Assembly: GCA_934254755.1 (NCBI GenBank)
Contig: CAKQMM010000092.1
Location: forward strand, 1-5,664
Reading direction: 5' to 3'
From: an uncultured Clostridia bacterium
Lineage (GTDB): Bacteria; Bacillota; Clostridia; Christensenellales; Borkfalkiaceae
DNA: 5,664 nt
This document shows positions 4,262-5,664 of the stretch, in pieces. The notes beneath the pieces are model-generated. The model had not been told where the DNA came from. It ran no database searches and saw only the letters and a program-made list of their open reading frames with translations. A program made the position numbers and the translations under genes. Within the stretch, counting starts at the first letter, position 1. Every line of letters begins with the position of its first letter.

Positions 4262-5664
4262 ATGGCTAACGAAATTGTGACCCCTATCGCGCTGTGGCGT
4301 GATTTTGACGACGCACTACCGCTTAAAGCGACCGTGTTAAATCAGTCGGTTCTCGGCGGCGTCGTTATGGACGAAATATATTTTTCCGGTCGGCAGACCG
4401 GGGCGGGCAGGGTAAGAATTTACGCCGCAAGTTTTCGTCCGCAAGCGGGAACCGCAAGCGGCTCCGTTCTTATTTTGAACGTTGTTTTTTCCGGGATAGA
4501 CAAAAGTTTAGCCATGCACTTTGCGCGCCTCGGCTTAAACGTGTTATCCGTCGATTTGCGCGGGAGCGTTTTGGGCGAGCAAAACTACACGAAGTACCCC
4601 GAAGACGTATCTTATGCTAACGCAAAAAATACCGATAACACCTTTTACTTTTGTAAAAACGGCGCGAAAGAAACGTGCTGGTACGAATGGGTTGCCGTTG
4701 CAAAATATGCAGTTAAATATTTAAAAACCGCGGATGAAAAATTGCCGATTACGGTTGTCGGCGTAAAGCACGGTGCAAACGTTTTGTGGCAACTTACGAT
4801 GAGCGACCCTGAAATTAAAGGTTCGGTATATCTATTCGGTTGCGGGTGGCTTGCGTATAAAGGTATTACTAAAAACAGCGACAAAGTTCTCAAAATGGAT
4901 GAGGAAAGATATAAATATCTCGCCGCGGTAGACGCGCAGGCTTACGCGCAATACGCCCAGAATAAAACGCTTTATATTACCTCGCTGAACTCCGGAGAAT
5001 TCGACGTAGATCGCGCGTGCGACACGCTTTTGAGAATTCCGAACCAAGAAGCGGTATTCTCGGAATTTTGCGGAGTAGCGGACGAAGGGCTAGACACCGA
5101 CCTTTTAAATACGATTGACGAATTTATTAAAGCGGTGAACGAAAAGGGCAAGTTTTCTTTCAAAAAAAACCCGCAAATTAAGTTAGACGTCAAAGAAGAC
5201 GAGTTTTGCGCCGAAGTTACGGCAAGCGTTATGGGTAGCGTTAAAAACGCGGTATGCTATTACGCGTATAACGCGCCCGTACCCAAAGTTCGCGCATGGC
5301 TTAAAAAAGAAAGCTACGAGAAGCTTGAAAACGAAAAATCGGGCAATATCTTTAAATTTAACCTTCCCGTGTACGGCGAAGTGAACTTAATACACGCCTA
5401 CGTTGAAACAGAATACGAAGACGGGGTTAAACTTTCAAGTAAAATTTTATGCGTAAACGCAGAAGTTAAATCACCCGTTCCGTGCCCGGCGGTTTTATAC
5501 GGCGGCGGAGGGCTTAGCGCGGAGTTTATCGAATGTGTCGACGCGGCGGACGAACCCGAAAACGGAGCGGAAAAATATATCGGGTTCGACGGTGCGAAAT
5601 ATCGCGAAGCGTTTATCGATAAAGGCGTTTTTGAAACGACCGATACGCCGCTTAACATTAAAGG
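4262..5664 (+). CDS. Alpha/beta-hydrolase-fold protein, likely catalytically degenerate, 3' end missing
   Basis: An uninterrupted frame of 467 codons runs off the window end. The start is supported by AAAGGTG eight bases or fewer upstream. There is no signal peptide or membrane segment. Residues 30-290 resemble acetyl-xylan-esterase-like or dienelactone-hydrolase-like alpha/beta hydrolases: strands SVLILNVVF (68-76), LNVLSVDLRG (92-101), a YPEDVSYAN loop (112-120), ITVVG (163-167), and SVYLFGCGW (188-196). The nucleophile elbow, normally GxSxG, reads G167-V-K169-H-G171, so the serine is replaced by lysine. The usual histidine region (about 264-280) contains no histidine. Hydrolysis by the normal triad is therefore unlikely (inference). 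Residues about 303-400 look like an all-beta, immunoglobulin-like domain, and a further glycine-containing region starts near 405. Substrate and role are unknown. It is divergent from the replication operon, with no functional link visible. Confidence 0.75.
   Translation, partial: MANEIVTPIALWRDFDDALPLKATVLNQSVLGGVVMDEIYFSGRQTGAGRVRIYAASFRPQAGTASGSVLILNVVFSGIDKSLAMHFARLGLNVLSVDLRGSVLGEQNYTKYPEDVSYANAKNTDNTFYFCKNGAKETCWYEWVAVAKYAVKYLKTADEKLPITVVGVKHGANVLWQLTMSDPEIKGSVYLFGCGWLAYKGITKNSDKVLKMDEERYKYLAAVDAQAYAQYAQNKTLYITSLNSGEFDVDRACDTLLRIPNQEAVFSEFCGVADEGLDTDLLNTIDEFIKAVNEKGKFSFKKNPQIKLDVKEDEFCAEVTASVMGSVKNAVCYYAYNAPVPKVRAWLKKESYEKLENEKSGNIFKFNLPVYGEVNLIHAYVETEYEDGVKLSSKILCVNAEVKSPVPCPAVLYGGGGLSAEFIECVDAADEPENGAEKYIGFDGAKYREAFIDKGVFETTDTPLNIK

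Noticed and set aside
4237..4265. TTGACT at 4237-4242 as a -35 box for the hydrolase-like gene
   Set aside because: A -10 box 17 bases on would fall on the start codon, with no TATAAT-like sequence there.
4645..5658. Several minus-strand open frames opposite the hydrolase-like gene
   Set aside because: They are short, overlap each other, lack ribosome binding sites and run antisense to a long open frame with coherent alpha/beta-hydrolase strand pattern.

Overview
The window looks like chromosomal sequence from a low-to-moderate GC member of the Firmicutes, most likely a clostridial lineage. This is inferred from three things: a CIRCE operator over a housekeeping promoter ahead of groES-groEL, a DnaD-repeat protein coupled to a DnaI-type helicase loader (the Firmicutes replication-restart/initiation arrangement), and strong purine-rich Shine-Dalgarno sites. 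No genus can be named from the sequence alone. There are no RNA genes, CRISPR arrays, insertion sequences or phage genes.

Layout. (1) Positions 1-402, minus strand: the start of a groES-groEL heat-shock operon, with a near-consensus promoter, a CIRCE element over the predicted transcription start, complete groES, and only the ribosome binding site and first codon of the presumed groEL. (2) Positions 463-1583, plus strand: a dCMP deaminase gene followed after 72 bases by a cytoplasmic cyclophilin-type prolyl isomerase, ending at a strong hairpin shared with the convergent operon. (3) Positions 1691-4160, minus strand: a two-gene replication operon, a DnaB/DnaD-family protein (479 aa) whose stop overlaps the start of a DnaI-like AAA+ loader (310 aa). 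(4) Positions 4118-5664, plus strand: a divergent gene, cut by the window end, for an alpha/beta-hydrolase-fold protein followed by a probable beta-sandwich region. Its nucleophile-elbow serine appears to be replaced by lysine.

How the genes fit together. GroES/GroEL and the prolyl isomerase serve protein folding. The dCMP deaminase supplies dUMP for dTMP synthesis. The DnaB/DnaD-like protein and DnaI probably deliver the replicative helicase to the origin or to restart sites. The hydrolase-like protein has no functional link that can be read from its neighbours and is the least understood item.

No clear new multi-gene system is visible. The points most worth a second look are the apparently triad-less hydrolase-fold protein, the four tandem DnaD-like helical repeats in the 479 aa protein, and the overlapping divergent promoters near 4118-4160. 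No gene-free stretch exceeds 300 bases; the longest, between the replication operon and the hydrolase-like gene, is 202 bases and holds those promoters.
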